DNA from: JBOGGN01 sp050744165
GTDB lineage: Bacteria; Actinomycetota; Acidimicrobiia; Acidimicrobiales; Palsa-688
Direction: 5' to 3'
Length of the DNA: 8,424 nucleotides
NCBI GenBank assembly: GCA_050744165.1
Contig: JBOGGN010000114.1
Span: 1 to 8,424 of the forward strand
In this document: positions 1 through 5,924 of the stretch, one piece after another
Numbering within the stretch: the first letter of the stretch is position 1
Layout: each line of letters opens with the position of its first letter
The notes under the pieces: model-generated
Seen by the model: only the letters and a program-made list of their open reading frames with translations
What the model was told of the DNA's origin: nothing
Databases searched by the model: none
Translations under genes and position numbers: made by a program

Positions 1-1539
1 GCCCATCACGCCCCCCGCTGGAATCCCATCAACGTGTGCAGCTACCACCTCCAAGAGGCCGGGGCCACCCCGGTCCAAGAGCTGGCCTACGCCCTAGCCA
101 CGGCCATCGGGGTGCTCGATGCCGTGCGCGAGTCGGGGCAGGTGAAGGCGGGGCTTTTTCCCACCGTGGTCGGGCGGATCAGCTTCTTCGTGAACTCCGG
201 CATCCGCTTCGTGGAGGAGACCTGCAAGATGCGGGCGTTCACCAAGCTGTGGGACGGGATCTGCGCCGAGCGGTATGGGGTGGAGGACCCGAAACTGCGG
301 CGATTCCGCTACGGGGTGCAGGTCAACTCGCTCAGCCTGACCGAGCAGCAGCCGGAGAACAACCTGCCCCGGATCGTGCTTGAAACCCTCGGCGTCACCC
401 TGTCGGCCGGCGCCCGGGCCCGGGCCATCCAGCTGCCGGCGTGGAACGAGGCCCTGGGCCTCCCCCGCCCCTGGGACCAGCAGTGGTCGCTACGGGTCCA
501 GCAGATCCTGGCGTTCGAGACCGACCTGCTGGAGTACGGCGATCTGTTTGAAGGGTCCAAGGTGGTCGAAGGCCGCACCGATGAGCTGATGGCCGCCGCC
601 ACCGCCGAGTTGAACGAGGTAGTGGCCTTCGGCGGGATGTTCAGCGAGACCGGCATCGCCGAGGTCAAGGCCCGGCTGGTGGCGAGCCAGCGGGAGCGGG
701 TGCGGCGCATCGAGTTGGGCGAGCTGCCCGTCATCGGCGTCAACGCCTTCACCACCACCGAGCCGTCGCCGCTGGAGGGCGACGAATCCATCCTGCGGGT
801 CGACCCGGCCCTTGAGGCGTCACTCGCCGACGAGGTGGGAAAATGGCGAGCCGCTCACGCCGGGCGCCCCGTGGACGCGGCCCTGGGTGAGCTGCGGCGA
901 GCGGCCGAGGGTGGCGCCAACGTGATGCAGGCCACGATCGCCTTGGCGCACGCCGGGGGAACCACCGGCCAGTGGGCCGACGCACTCCGTGCGGTCTTCG
1001 GGGAGTACCGGGGACCGACCGGGGTCGCGGCGGCCTCAGCTCTCGCGGTCGCCGGAGGTGACGTCGGGTTGGCCAGCGTCCGCAACAAGGTGGCCGGTCT
1101 GGCCTCACGGCTTGGCGGGCCACCCCGCATGCTGGTGGCCAAGCCCGGCCTGGACGGCCACTCCAACGGCGCCGAGCAGGTGGCGGTCGCGGCCCGCGAC
1201 GCCGGTTTCGAGGTCGTCTATCAGGGCATCCGTTCCACGCCGGCGGAGATCGCGGCCGCCGCACGCGACGAGGACGTGGACCTGGTGGGGCTGTCGATCC
1301 TGTCGGGGTCCCATCTGGCGTTGGTGCCCGAGGTGATGAAGGAGCTCTCGGCAGCCGGTGTCTCGGCCCCGGTGGTGCTGGGCGGGATCATCCCGCCGGC
1401 CGACGCCGACGACCTGCGCAGGCAGGGCGTGGCGGCGGTCTACACGCCCAAGGACTTCCACTTGGCGCAGATCATGTCCGAGCTGGCCGATCTGGTGGCT
1501 GGCGACCAACCGCTCGGCCCGCCCGTCGCGGGCAGCTAA
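1..1539 (+). CDS. ecm: Ethylmalonyl-CoA mutase (MeaA/Ecm type), 5'-truncated by window edge
   Basis: This is a coenzyme B12-dependent acyl-CoA mutase. The family converts ethylmalonyl-CoA to methylsuccinyl-CoA in cytosolic acetyl-CoA assimilation. The frame is open from base 1 and already lies inside the mutase barrel: RWNPINV then YHLQEAGATPVQELA matches the conserved RWNPI...YHIREAG block. The GTG at 34 is therefore an internal valine, not the start. About 512 residues are visible, and roughly 150 are probably missing compared with family members of about 650-680. NSLSLTEQQPENN and LPAWNEALGLPRPWDQQWSLR are typical of the Ecm/MeaA branch rather than methylmalonyl-CoA mutase. The C-terminal B12 domain has the base-off motif DGHSNG (1153-1170, His at 1159-1161), LSGSH (1300-1314) and GGIIPP (1381-1398). 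It ends in TAA. Mutase and B12 domains share one chain. Family assignment is firm; Ecm rather than another mutase specificity is very likely. Confidence 0.93.
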   Translation, partial: AHHAPRWNPINVCSYHLQEAGATPVQELAYALATAIGVLDAVRESGQVKAGLFPTVVGRISFFVNSGIRFVEETCKMRAFTKLWDGICAERYGVEDPKLRRFRYGVQVNSLSLTEQQPENNLPRIVLETLGVTLSAGARARAIQLPAWNEALGLPRPWDQQWSLRVQQILAFETDLLEYGDLFEGSKVVEGRTDELMAAATAELNEVVAFGGMFSETGIAEVKARLVASQRERVRRIELGELPVIGVNAFTTTEPSPLEGDESILRVDPALEASLADEVGKWRAAHAGRPVDAALGELRRAAEGGANVMQATIALAHAGGTTGQWADALRAVFGEYRGPTGVAAASALAVAGGDVGLASVRNKVAGLASRLGGPPRMLVAKPGLDGHSNGAEQVAVAARDAGFEVVYQGIRSTPAEIAAAARDEDVDLVGLSILSGSHLALVPEVMKELSAAGVSAPVVLGGIIPPADADDLRRQGVAAVYTPKDFHLAQIMSELADLVAGDQPLGPPVAGS

Positions 1540-1659
1540 CACACCCCACGACCCGGCACCGTTGGACGGCATTGGCCTGGCCGGCGTTAGCGTTTCGGCA
1601 TCGCTGACCTGCTGCTCGCCTTCCGCCTCCTTCTCACTGCCATCTTCGGGATCGCGGCC

Positions 1660-2238
1660 GTGGCCAAGTTCCTCGACCGCGCCGGCGCCCGACAGGCGGT
1701 GCGCAGCTTCGGCATCCCCGAGTCGCTCGTCGCGGTGGCCGCAACTGTCGTGCCGGTCGCGGAGCTGCTGGTCGCCGCCGCCCTGTTCGACACCGCCACG
1801 ACGACCGCGGGCGCCGTCGCGGCGGTGGTGCTGCTGGCAATATTTATCGTCGGGATCGCGGTCACTTTGGCCCGGGGCGCCCAACCCGACTGCGGGTGCT
1901 TCGGGCGGCTCCATTCGGCGGCGGTGGGGCGCAAGACACTGGCGCGCGACGCCGTATTTCTGGCGATGGCAGGACTGGTGGCCGTCGCCGGGCCGGGTGC
2001 CGGACTCGCGGCCTGGGCCAAAGGGGTGAGCGCCCTCGACTGGATCACCATCCTTGTCGCCGGCGTCTTGGCGGTGGCGCTGGTGGTGGAAGGGTCACAG
2101 CTCCTCGAGCGACGGCAACGCCGGGATTATCCCCAGGATTTATCCACAGCTGGGGACAAGGCTGGGGAAAACCATCGCCGGCTGCTGACTCAGCCCGCGA
2201 ACGGGAAGCAACGGTCCTCGAGGCGACCGAAGGCGTAG
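1660..2238 (+). CDS. MauE-family integral membrane protein (start uncertain, probably further upstream)
   Basis: This is a small polytopic membrane protein of the MauE/DoxX-like group. MauE is known for disulfide-related maturation of methylamine dehydrogenase; most actinobacterial homologues have no assigned role. The signature is PDCGCFG with cysteines at residues 78 and 80 (codons 1891 and 1897), followed by GRKTLARDAVF, as in MauE proteins. Hydrophobic segments lie near residues 22-45, 48-72, 100-122 and 127-147. The first family helix (LLLAFRLLLTAIFGIAA) is encoded upstream at 1609-1659 in the same frame. The only ATG, GTG or TTG after the in-frame TAG at 1588-1590 is GTG 1660, inside that helix. 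True initiation may use a non-canonical codon near 1600-1612, or the start has been lost. The polar tail (about residues 150-192) is encoded across a DnaA-box-like cluster and is not part of the fold. The gene follows ecm on the same strand and overlaps the convergent phosphoesterase by 49 bp. Confidence 0.75.
   Translation: MAKFLDRAGARQAVRSFGIPESLVAVAATVVPVAELLVAAALFDTATTTAGAVAAVVLLAIFIVGIAVTLARGAQPDCGCFGRLHSAAVGRKTLARDAVFLAMAGLVAVAGPGAGLAAWAKGVSALDWITILVAGVLAVALVVEGSQLLERRQRRDYPQDLSTAGDKAGENHRRLLTQPANGKQRSSRRPKA
2127..2171. promoter_or_regulatory. Cluster of four DnaA-box-like 9-mers
   Basis: Four 9-mers close to the DnaA box lie within 45 bp. TTATCCCCA is at 2127-2135 (+). TTATCCACA at 2140-2148 (+) is an exact match to the classical box. 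TTGTCCCCA is on the minus strand at 2151-2159, and TTTTCCCCA on the minus strand at 2163-2171. Starts are spaced 13, 11 and 12 bp, close to one helical turn. The first and third form an inverted repeat (TTATCCCCAG against CTGGGGACAA, 9 of 10 pairing) centred on the perfect box. The cluster lies at the 3' end of the MauE-like gene between convergent genes. It could bind DnaA as a titration or regulatory site. No AT-rich unwinding region or dnaA/dnaN gene is present, so it does not look like oriC. The inverted repeat could instead act as an RNA hairpin. Confidence 0.5.
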
Positions 2239-3200
2239 CCCGGGTACTGGCCGAAGATCATGGCCCGGCACCGTTCGCTCCAAGCGACGGCGTCGGGACG
2301 AGCAATGCGGCGGCCGATCTGCAGGATGCCGCCCTCGAAGACGCGGTACTCGGCCCACATGCCGGGGAAGTCCTTGACGCAAGCCACCTCCACCCAGGGA
2401 ACGCCGCCCGTGGCCGCGAAGCGCCGGGCTCGGTTGCGGTGCGTGTGACCGGCGAAGTACCCGACCAGGCGGGGGCGGCGGGCCACCACCTCGACGAGGG
2501 CATCGGAGTCGTCGGGGTGCAAACCGAAGTACGTGTCCGGTCGCGACCGGGAGTCGGGCATCCAGCAGTGGTGATGGCCGAAGACGAGGACCGGCCGGTC
2601 GGCGTCCGCGCCCAACTGGTCCAACCAGGCCAGCTGGGCCCCGTCGAGCCGGCCGCTCGGCCGCCCGGCGACGACGGTGTCCAAGAGGGCCAGGGTCACC
2701 CCGGGCAAATCGACCCGCCGGGGCTCGACCGGTGGGCGCTCGCAGTCGTGGTTGCCCCGGATCCACCACAGCCGGTCCCCGAAGGCGCTCCCGTACAGGT
2801 CGAAGAAGGCATCCCATTCCTCGGCTCGGCTGGCGTCGGTGATATCACCCTTGGCGACCACGGCGTCGGGATGGCGGGCGGCGATCTCGGCTACCGCGGC
2901 CCGGTTCATAACCTCGGGGTAGGGATCGGCGCCCGGCTCGGCCTGGAGCACGGGCCCGATCTCGACGCCCGGCAGGTCGAAGCGGCCGCACTCGGTCTCG
3001 CCGAAGTGGAGATCGTTGACGGTAGCCACCGTCGCCAGCCGCTCGCCCGGCGGGCGAGGCAGGGTCCGGAACTCGACGCCCCCGTGGGTATAGGTCGTGT
3101 CCGGATGGAGGGCGTCGAGCACGACCGGCGTCGCCCCGTCGAAGAGGACCGCTTCGTCGTCCGCGAGGGTGGTCAGGTCGAGGGCCACGCCATTTTCCAA
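2190..3200 (-). CDS. Calcineurin-like metallophosphoesterase
   Basis: This is a predicted two-metal phosphoesterase of the calcineurin-like (Icc/CpdA-related) superfamily, 336 residues, with no signal peptide. The metal-binding blocks appear in order: DLH (D63, H65), GD (D119), GNHD (149-152), GHHH (208-211) and GHTH (251-254). All canonical ligands are present, so it should be active; the substrate is unknown. Residues about 9-54 resemble a short beta-sandwich lead-in, with LHPDTTYT and FRTLPRPPGE, as in fibronectin-like N-domains of some phosphatases. The start is TTG 3200. The next in-frame choice is GTG at 3188. An in-frame TAG (3207-3209) rules out anything earlier, and that TAG is the stop of the epsilon subunit gene, so expression probably depends on translational coupling. 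It is the last gene of the carboxylase operon. Its 3' end overlaps the MauE-like gene convergently. Confidence 0.88.
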   Translation of the reverse strand: MENGVALDLTTLADDEAVLFDGATPVVLDALHPDTTYTHGGVEFRTLPRPPGERLATVATVNDLHFGETECGRFDLPGVEIGPVLQAEPGADPYPEVMNRAAVAEIAARHPDAVVAKGDITDASRAEEWDAFFDLYGSAFGDRLWWIRGNHDCERPPVEPRRVDLPGVTLALLDTVVAGRPSGRLDGAQLAWLDQLGADADRPVLVFGHHHCWMPDSRSRPDTYFGLHPDDSDALVEVVARRPRLVGYFAGHTHRNRARRFAATGGVPWVEVACVKDFPGMWAEYRVFEGGILQIGRRIARPDAVAWSERCRAMIFGQYPGYAFGRLEDRCFPFAG

Positions 3201-3206
3201 CCTGGC

Positions 3207-3392
3207 CTAGCGACCCCAGGGACGATCTCGCGGGGCGGCAGCCCGACGGGACCACCACCGGCCGGAGAAGCGCCAGCGGTTGGGAACCTCGGCGGGCGGG
3301 GGTGCCCCGGGTGCCGGTTGAGGCCAGCACAGGGCCACGGCGGCCATGATCGCCGCCAGCTCCTCGTCGCTCGGGGTACTAGAGAGGGACAT
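3207..3392 (-). CDS. Acyl-CoA carboxylase epsilon subunit
   Basis: This is a 61-residue protein. Actinobacterial epsilon subunits are small and poorly conserved, and help assemble or stimulate the biotin-dependent acyl-CoA carboxylase alpha-beta complex. The visible pattern fits: an N-terminal helix DEELAAIMAAVA, a Pro/Ala-rich middle, and a basic, Trp-rich C-terminus (NRWRFSGRWWSRR, ending PWGR). The ATG at 3392 overlaps the last 14 bp of the carboxyltransferase gene in another frame, the usual place for this subunit and a sign of translational coupling. Its stop lies 6 nt before the phosphoesterase TTG, in the same frame. A longer reading upstream of 3392 would run through the carboxyltransferase C-terminus out of frame and is not credible. 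The call rests on size, composition and position more than on strict motifs. Confidence 0.75.
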   Translation of the reverse strand: MSLSSTPSDEELAAIMAAVALCWPQPAPGAPPPAEVPNRWRFSGRWWSRRAAAPRDRPWGR

Positions 3393-4935
3393 TGCCGTGC
3401 TTGCGACGGGGAGGCTCCTCCCGCTTGGTCTGCAGCATTTCGAGGCTGCGAGCGAGAACTGCGCGCGTCTCGGCGGGGTCGATGACGTCGTCGACATAGC
3501 CCCGCTCGGCCGCTAGGTAGGGGTTGGCGTAGCGCTCGGTGTACTCGTCGGCCAGCTGGCGGCGGCGGGCCACCGGGTCGACCGACTCCGCCAGCTCCCG
3601 GCGGTACAGGATCTCCACGGCGCCCTCGGGGCCCATCACGGCGAGCTCGGCCGACGGCCAGGCGAAGGCCAGGTCGGCGCCGATGGACTTTGAGTTCATG
3701 ACGACATAGGCGCCGCCGTATGCCTTGCGAGTGATGACCTGGACACGCGGCACCGACGACTCGCAGTAGGCGTAAAGCAGCTTGGCCCCGTGGCGGATGA
3801 TGCCCCCGTACTCCTGGTCGGTGCCGGGCATGAACCCGGGCACGTCGACGAAGGTGACGAGCGGGATGTTGAAGCTGTCACAGGTGCGAACGAAGCGGGC
3901 GCCCTTCTCGGAGCTGTCGATGTCGAGGACGCCGGCGAGCACTGCCGGCTGGTTGCCCATGAGACCGACCACGCGGCCGCCGATGCGGGCCAAGCCGCAC
4001 AGCAGGCTGGCCCCCCAGTAGGGGAAGTACTCGAGGAACTCGCCGTTGTCGACCACCGCCGTGATCACCTTGCGCATGTCGTAGGGCATGTTGGGGCTGT
4101 CGGGCATCAACTCCCGCAACTCGGGGCTGCGGCGCTCGGGATCGTCGCCGGTGTCGATGTGCGGCGGGTCCTCCAGGTTGTTGGACGGCAGGAACGACAG
4201 CAGGTAACGCACGTCGTCCAGGCACTCCTTCTCGTCGCCGGACACGAAGGTGGCGACCCCGGACTTGGTGGCATGCGTCATGGCGCCCCCGAGCTGCTCC
4301 AGGGTCACCTCCTCCCCGGTGACGGTGCGCACCACGTCAGGACCGGTGATGAACATCTGGCTCGACTCGCGCACCATGAAGATGAAGTCGGTGATGGCCG
4401 GCGAGTACACCGCCCCGCCGGCGCAGGAGCCCATCACCACACTGATCTGGGGGATGACGCCGGAGGAGGCCACATTGCGGTGGAAGATGCCGCCGTAATA
4501 GGCGAGGCCGACCACGCCCTCTTGCACGCGGGCGCCGGCCCCATCGTTGATGCCGATCATGGGCACCCCGATGGAGACCGCCAGGTCCATGATCTTGTGC
4601 ACCTTCTCGCCGAAGACCTCGCCGAGGGAGCCGCCGTTGACGGTGAAGTCCTGGGAGAACACGCAGACCTTGCGGCCGTCGACTGTCCCGAAGCCGGTGA
4701 TCACGCCGTCGGTGTAGGGGCGCTTGTCCTCGGAGACGCCGGGGGCCCTGGTCCGGGCGAGCATGTCGAGTTCCTGGAAGGAACCGTCGTCAAGGAAATA
4801 GTCGAGGCGTTCCCGGGCCGTCATCTTGCCCTTGGCGTGCTGGCGCTCCACCGCCTGAGCGGTCCCCGCGTGGCGGGCCTTGTCCTTGCGCTCTTCGAGG
4901 TCGGCGAGGCGCTCGGTCATGGAGTGCTGAGCCAT
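3379..4935 (-). CDS. pccB: Acyl-CoA (propionyl/acetyl-CoA) carboxylase beta subunit, carboxyltransferase
   Basis: This is the 518-residue carboxyltransferase that transfers CO2 from carboxybiotin to acyl-CoA, typically propionyl-CoA to methylmalonyl-CoA or acetyl-CoA to malonyl-CoA. The length matches PccB/AccD5-type subunits. N-domain blocks are RERLDYFLDDGSF (41-53), GGSLGEVFGEK (101-111), INDGAGARVQEG (129-140) and GSCAGGAVYSPA (169-180). C-domain blocks are FVDVPGFMPGTDQEYGGIIR (362-381), TRKAYGGAY (402-410), WPSAELAVMGPEGAVEI (426-442) and the family C-terminus RKHGNVPL. The residue after GGAY, known to tune acyl chain choice, is Val411 rather than the Asp of Streptomyces PccB. ATG 4935 was chosen over ATG 4920 (MTERL) and over the long upstream extension, which is low-complexity and overlaps aat. 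The epsilon gene follows; no alpha subunit is in the window. Confidence 0.95.
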   Translation of the reverse strand: MAQHSMTERLADLEERKDKARHAGTAQAVERQHAKGKMTARERLDYFLDDGSFQELDMLARTRAPGVSEDKRPYTDGVITGFGTVDGRKVCVFSQDFTVNGGSLGEVFGEKVHKIMDLAVSIGVPMIGINDGAGARVQEGVVGLAYYGGIFHRNVASSGVIPQISVVMGSCAGGAVYSPAITDFIFMVRESSQMFITGPDVVRTVTGEEVTLEQLGGAMTHATKSGVATFVSGDEKECLDDVRYLLSFLPSNNLEDPPHIDTGDDPERRSPELRELMPDSPNMPYDMRKVITAVVDNGEFLEYFPYWGASLLCGLARIGGRVVGLMGNQPAVLAGVLDIDSSEKGARFVRTCDSFNIPLVTFVDVPGFMPGTDQEYGGIIRHGAKLLYAYCESSVPRVQVITRKAYGGAYVVMNSKSIGADLAFAWPSAELAVMGPEGAVEILYRRELAESVDPVARRRQLADEYTERYANPYLAAERGYVDDVIDPAETRAVLARSLEMLQTKREEPPRRKHGNVPL

Positions 4936-4949
4936 TGACGAGCAGGCTA
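4936..4949 (-). promoter_or_regulatory. Possible -10 element of the carboxylase operon, near-leaderless start
   Basis: On the minus strand TAGCCT (4949-4944) fits the actinobacterial TANNNT -10 pattern and is followed by 8 nt and then the ATG at 4935. That spacing is typical of leaderless transcripts, and there is no Shine-Dalgarno sequence before this ATG. No -35 box is visible at the proper distance. The same hexamer serves as the -10 of the much clearer promoter before the NlpC/P60 gene. Confidence 0.3.
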
Positions 4950-5022
4950 TCGGGGGGCAGTGACGGCCAGGCACGAGGTCGGGCGAGGCAGACTTCCTGG
5001 CGTGCCGGGTGCTTCGCCCTCC

Positions 5023-5067
5023 TCGCGCCGGTCGCCCGGGTCGCCGCGATCGCCGGCGTCGCCGCGG
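5023..5067. repeat. Tandem 9-bp repeat, five units, between divergent pccB and aat
   Basis: Five consecutive 9-mers all begin TCG: TCGCGCCGG, TCGCCCGGG, TCGCCGCGA, TCGCCGGCG and TCGCCGCGG. The phase continues in degenerate form to about 5103, with TCGCTGGGG at 5077 and TCGCCCAGG at 5095. The unit is three codons long. In the aat frame it reads as Ser-Pro-X triplets. The array sits upstream of and partly within the probable 5' end of aat, so it is either an N-terminal low-complexity extension or a promoter-region minisatellite. Confidence 0.6.
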
Positions 5068-5073
5068 GCCTCC

Positions 5074-5808
5074 ATGTCGCTGGGGACCTCGAGGTCGCCC
5101 AGGGCGGCGCCCGGGGGGGCACCGGTCGAGCCGCCAGCGAACCGGTGGTCCTTTCCCGACGGGCCTGAGGCCATCGAGCAAGCGAGTGGCGACGGTGAGG
5201 TAGTCGGGGTCGGGGCCGACCTCGAACCGGGGACGATCTTGGCGGCGTACCGGCATGGGTTGTTTCCCATGCCCGTGCGGCGCGGCGTCACCGCATGGTG
5301 GTCGCCCAGCGAACGCGGAGTGCTGCCTCTGGACGGGCTACGGGTCAGCCGTTCGCTACGCAAGTCGTGCAACCGTTTCGAGGTCCGTGTGGATTCGGCG
5401 GTGGAGGAGGTGGTCGAGGCGTGCGCCGACCGCCACCGGACGGGGGCTTGGATCACCAAGGACATCAAGCGGGCCTATCTCCGGTTGCACACCTTGGGGT
5501 GGATGCACACAGTGGAGACCTGGTCCCCCGAGGGGCGCTTGGTCGGCGGGCTCTACGGGATAGCAGTTGGCGGTCTGTTCGCTGGTGAGTCGATGTTCCA
5601 CCGCGAGACGGATGCATCCAAGGTGGCGCTCGTGGCGCTCGTGGATCGCCTCGTCCGGAATGGAGCCACCCTTCTCGATGTGCAATGGGTGACGCCGCAC
5701 CTGGCGTCGCTCGGCGTCGTCGCCGTCCCCCGAGCGGAGTACCACCGGCGGTTGGCGACTGCGCTGCAATTTTCCCGGGCCAGCGCCTGGGACAGCGGCG
5801 ACGACTGA
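5074..5808 (+). CDS. aat: Leucyl/phenylalanyl-tRNA-protein transferase
   Basis: Aat adds Leu or Phe from aminoacyl-tRNA to proteins with N-terminal Arg or Lys, marking them for ClpS-ClpAP/ClpCP degradation (bacterial N-degron pathway) in the cytosol. Conserved blocks, numbered from ATG 5074 (244 residues), are EPPANRWSFPD (19-29), VGADLEPGTILAAYRHGLFP (46-65), WWSP (75-78), GAWIT (124-128), VGGLYG (157-162), LFAGESMFHRETDASKVAL (168-186) and LDVQWVTPHLASLG (201-214). The catalytic-region Glu172 and Gln204 are present. The frame is open back to GTG 4960, but starting there would add 38 Ser/Pro/Arg-rich residues from the tandem repeat and leave only 24 bp to the divergent pccB ATG. ATG 5074 gives the usual family length. 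Neither start has a strong ribosome site, so the exact N-terminus is open. Confidence 0.92.
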   Translation: MSLGTSRSPRAAPGGAPVEPPANRWSFPDGPEAIEQASGDGEVVGVGADLEPGTILAAYRHGLFPMPVRRGVTAWWSPSERGVLPLDGLRVSRSLRKSCNRFEVRVDSAVEEVVEACADRHRTGAWITKDIKRAYLRLHTLGWMHTVETWSPEGRLVGGLYGIAVGGLFAGESMFHRETDASKVALVALVDRLVRNGATLLDVQWVTPHLASLGVVAVPRAEYHRRLATALQFSRASAWDSGDD

Positions 5809-5924
5809 GATCGCTCCCTCCTTGGGGCACTTTGGGTCCCCCTCCCCGACTGGCTTCCTCTGGGTCGAGCTCCTTGGGGTGACCAGCGGGCGCATCGCCA
5901 GGCAAGGCTGACCGGCCCAGGCGG

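Noticed and set aside
2127..2159. Bidirectional rho-independent terminator between the convergent MauE-like and phosphoesterase genes
   Set aside because: The inverted repeat exists but has no T-run on either side, and its 9-mers match DnaA boxes better.
1896..3485. Long open frame (529 codons) on the plus strand opposite the phosphoesterase and epsilon genes
   Set aside because: It is antisense to genes with clear catalytic motifs, and its Gly/Ala/Val/Asp-rich composition is what a GC-rich codon shadow gives. I recognise no motif in it.
3790..4938. 382-codon plus-strand frame opposite the carboxyltransferase
   Set aside because: It is a mirror-frame shadow, rich in His/Ala/Gly/Val, lying wholly inside a well-recognised carboxyltransferase gene.
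4935..4963. TTGACG at 4935-4940 as the -35 box of aat
   Set aside because: There is no TANNNT at 16-19 bp downstream on the plus strand.
4936..5256. N-terminal extension of the carboxyltransferase frame to 625 residues
   Set aside because: The added part is low-complexity Arg/Pro/Gly, overlaps the 5' half of aat, and exceeds the family's usual length. ATG 4935 gives 518 residues.
5818..5879. 10-bp direct repeat CTCCTTGGGG (5818-5827 and 5870-5879) in the aat/exonuclease gap
   Set aside because: It is short and isolated, with no strong hairpin or T-run. It is not enough to call a terminator or attachment site.
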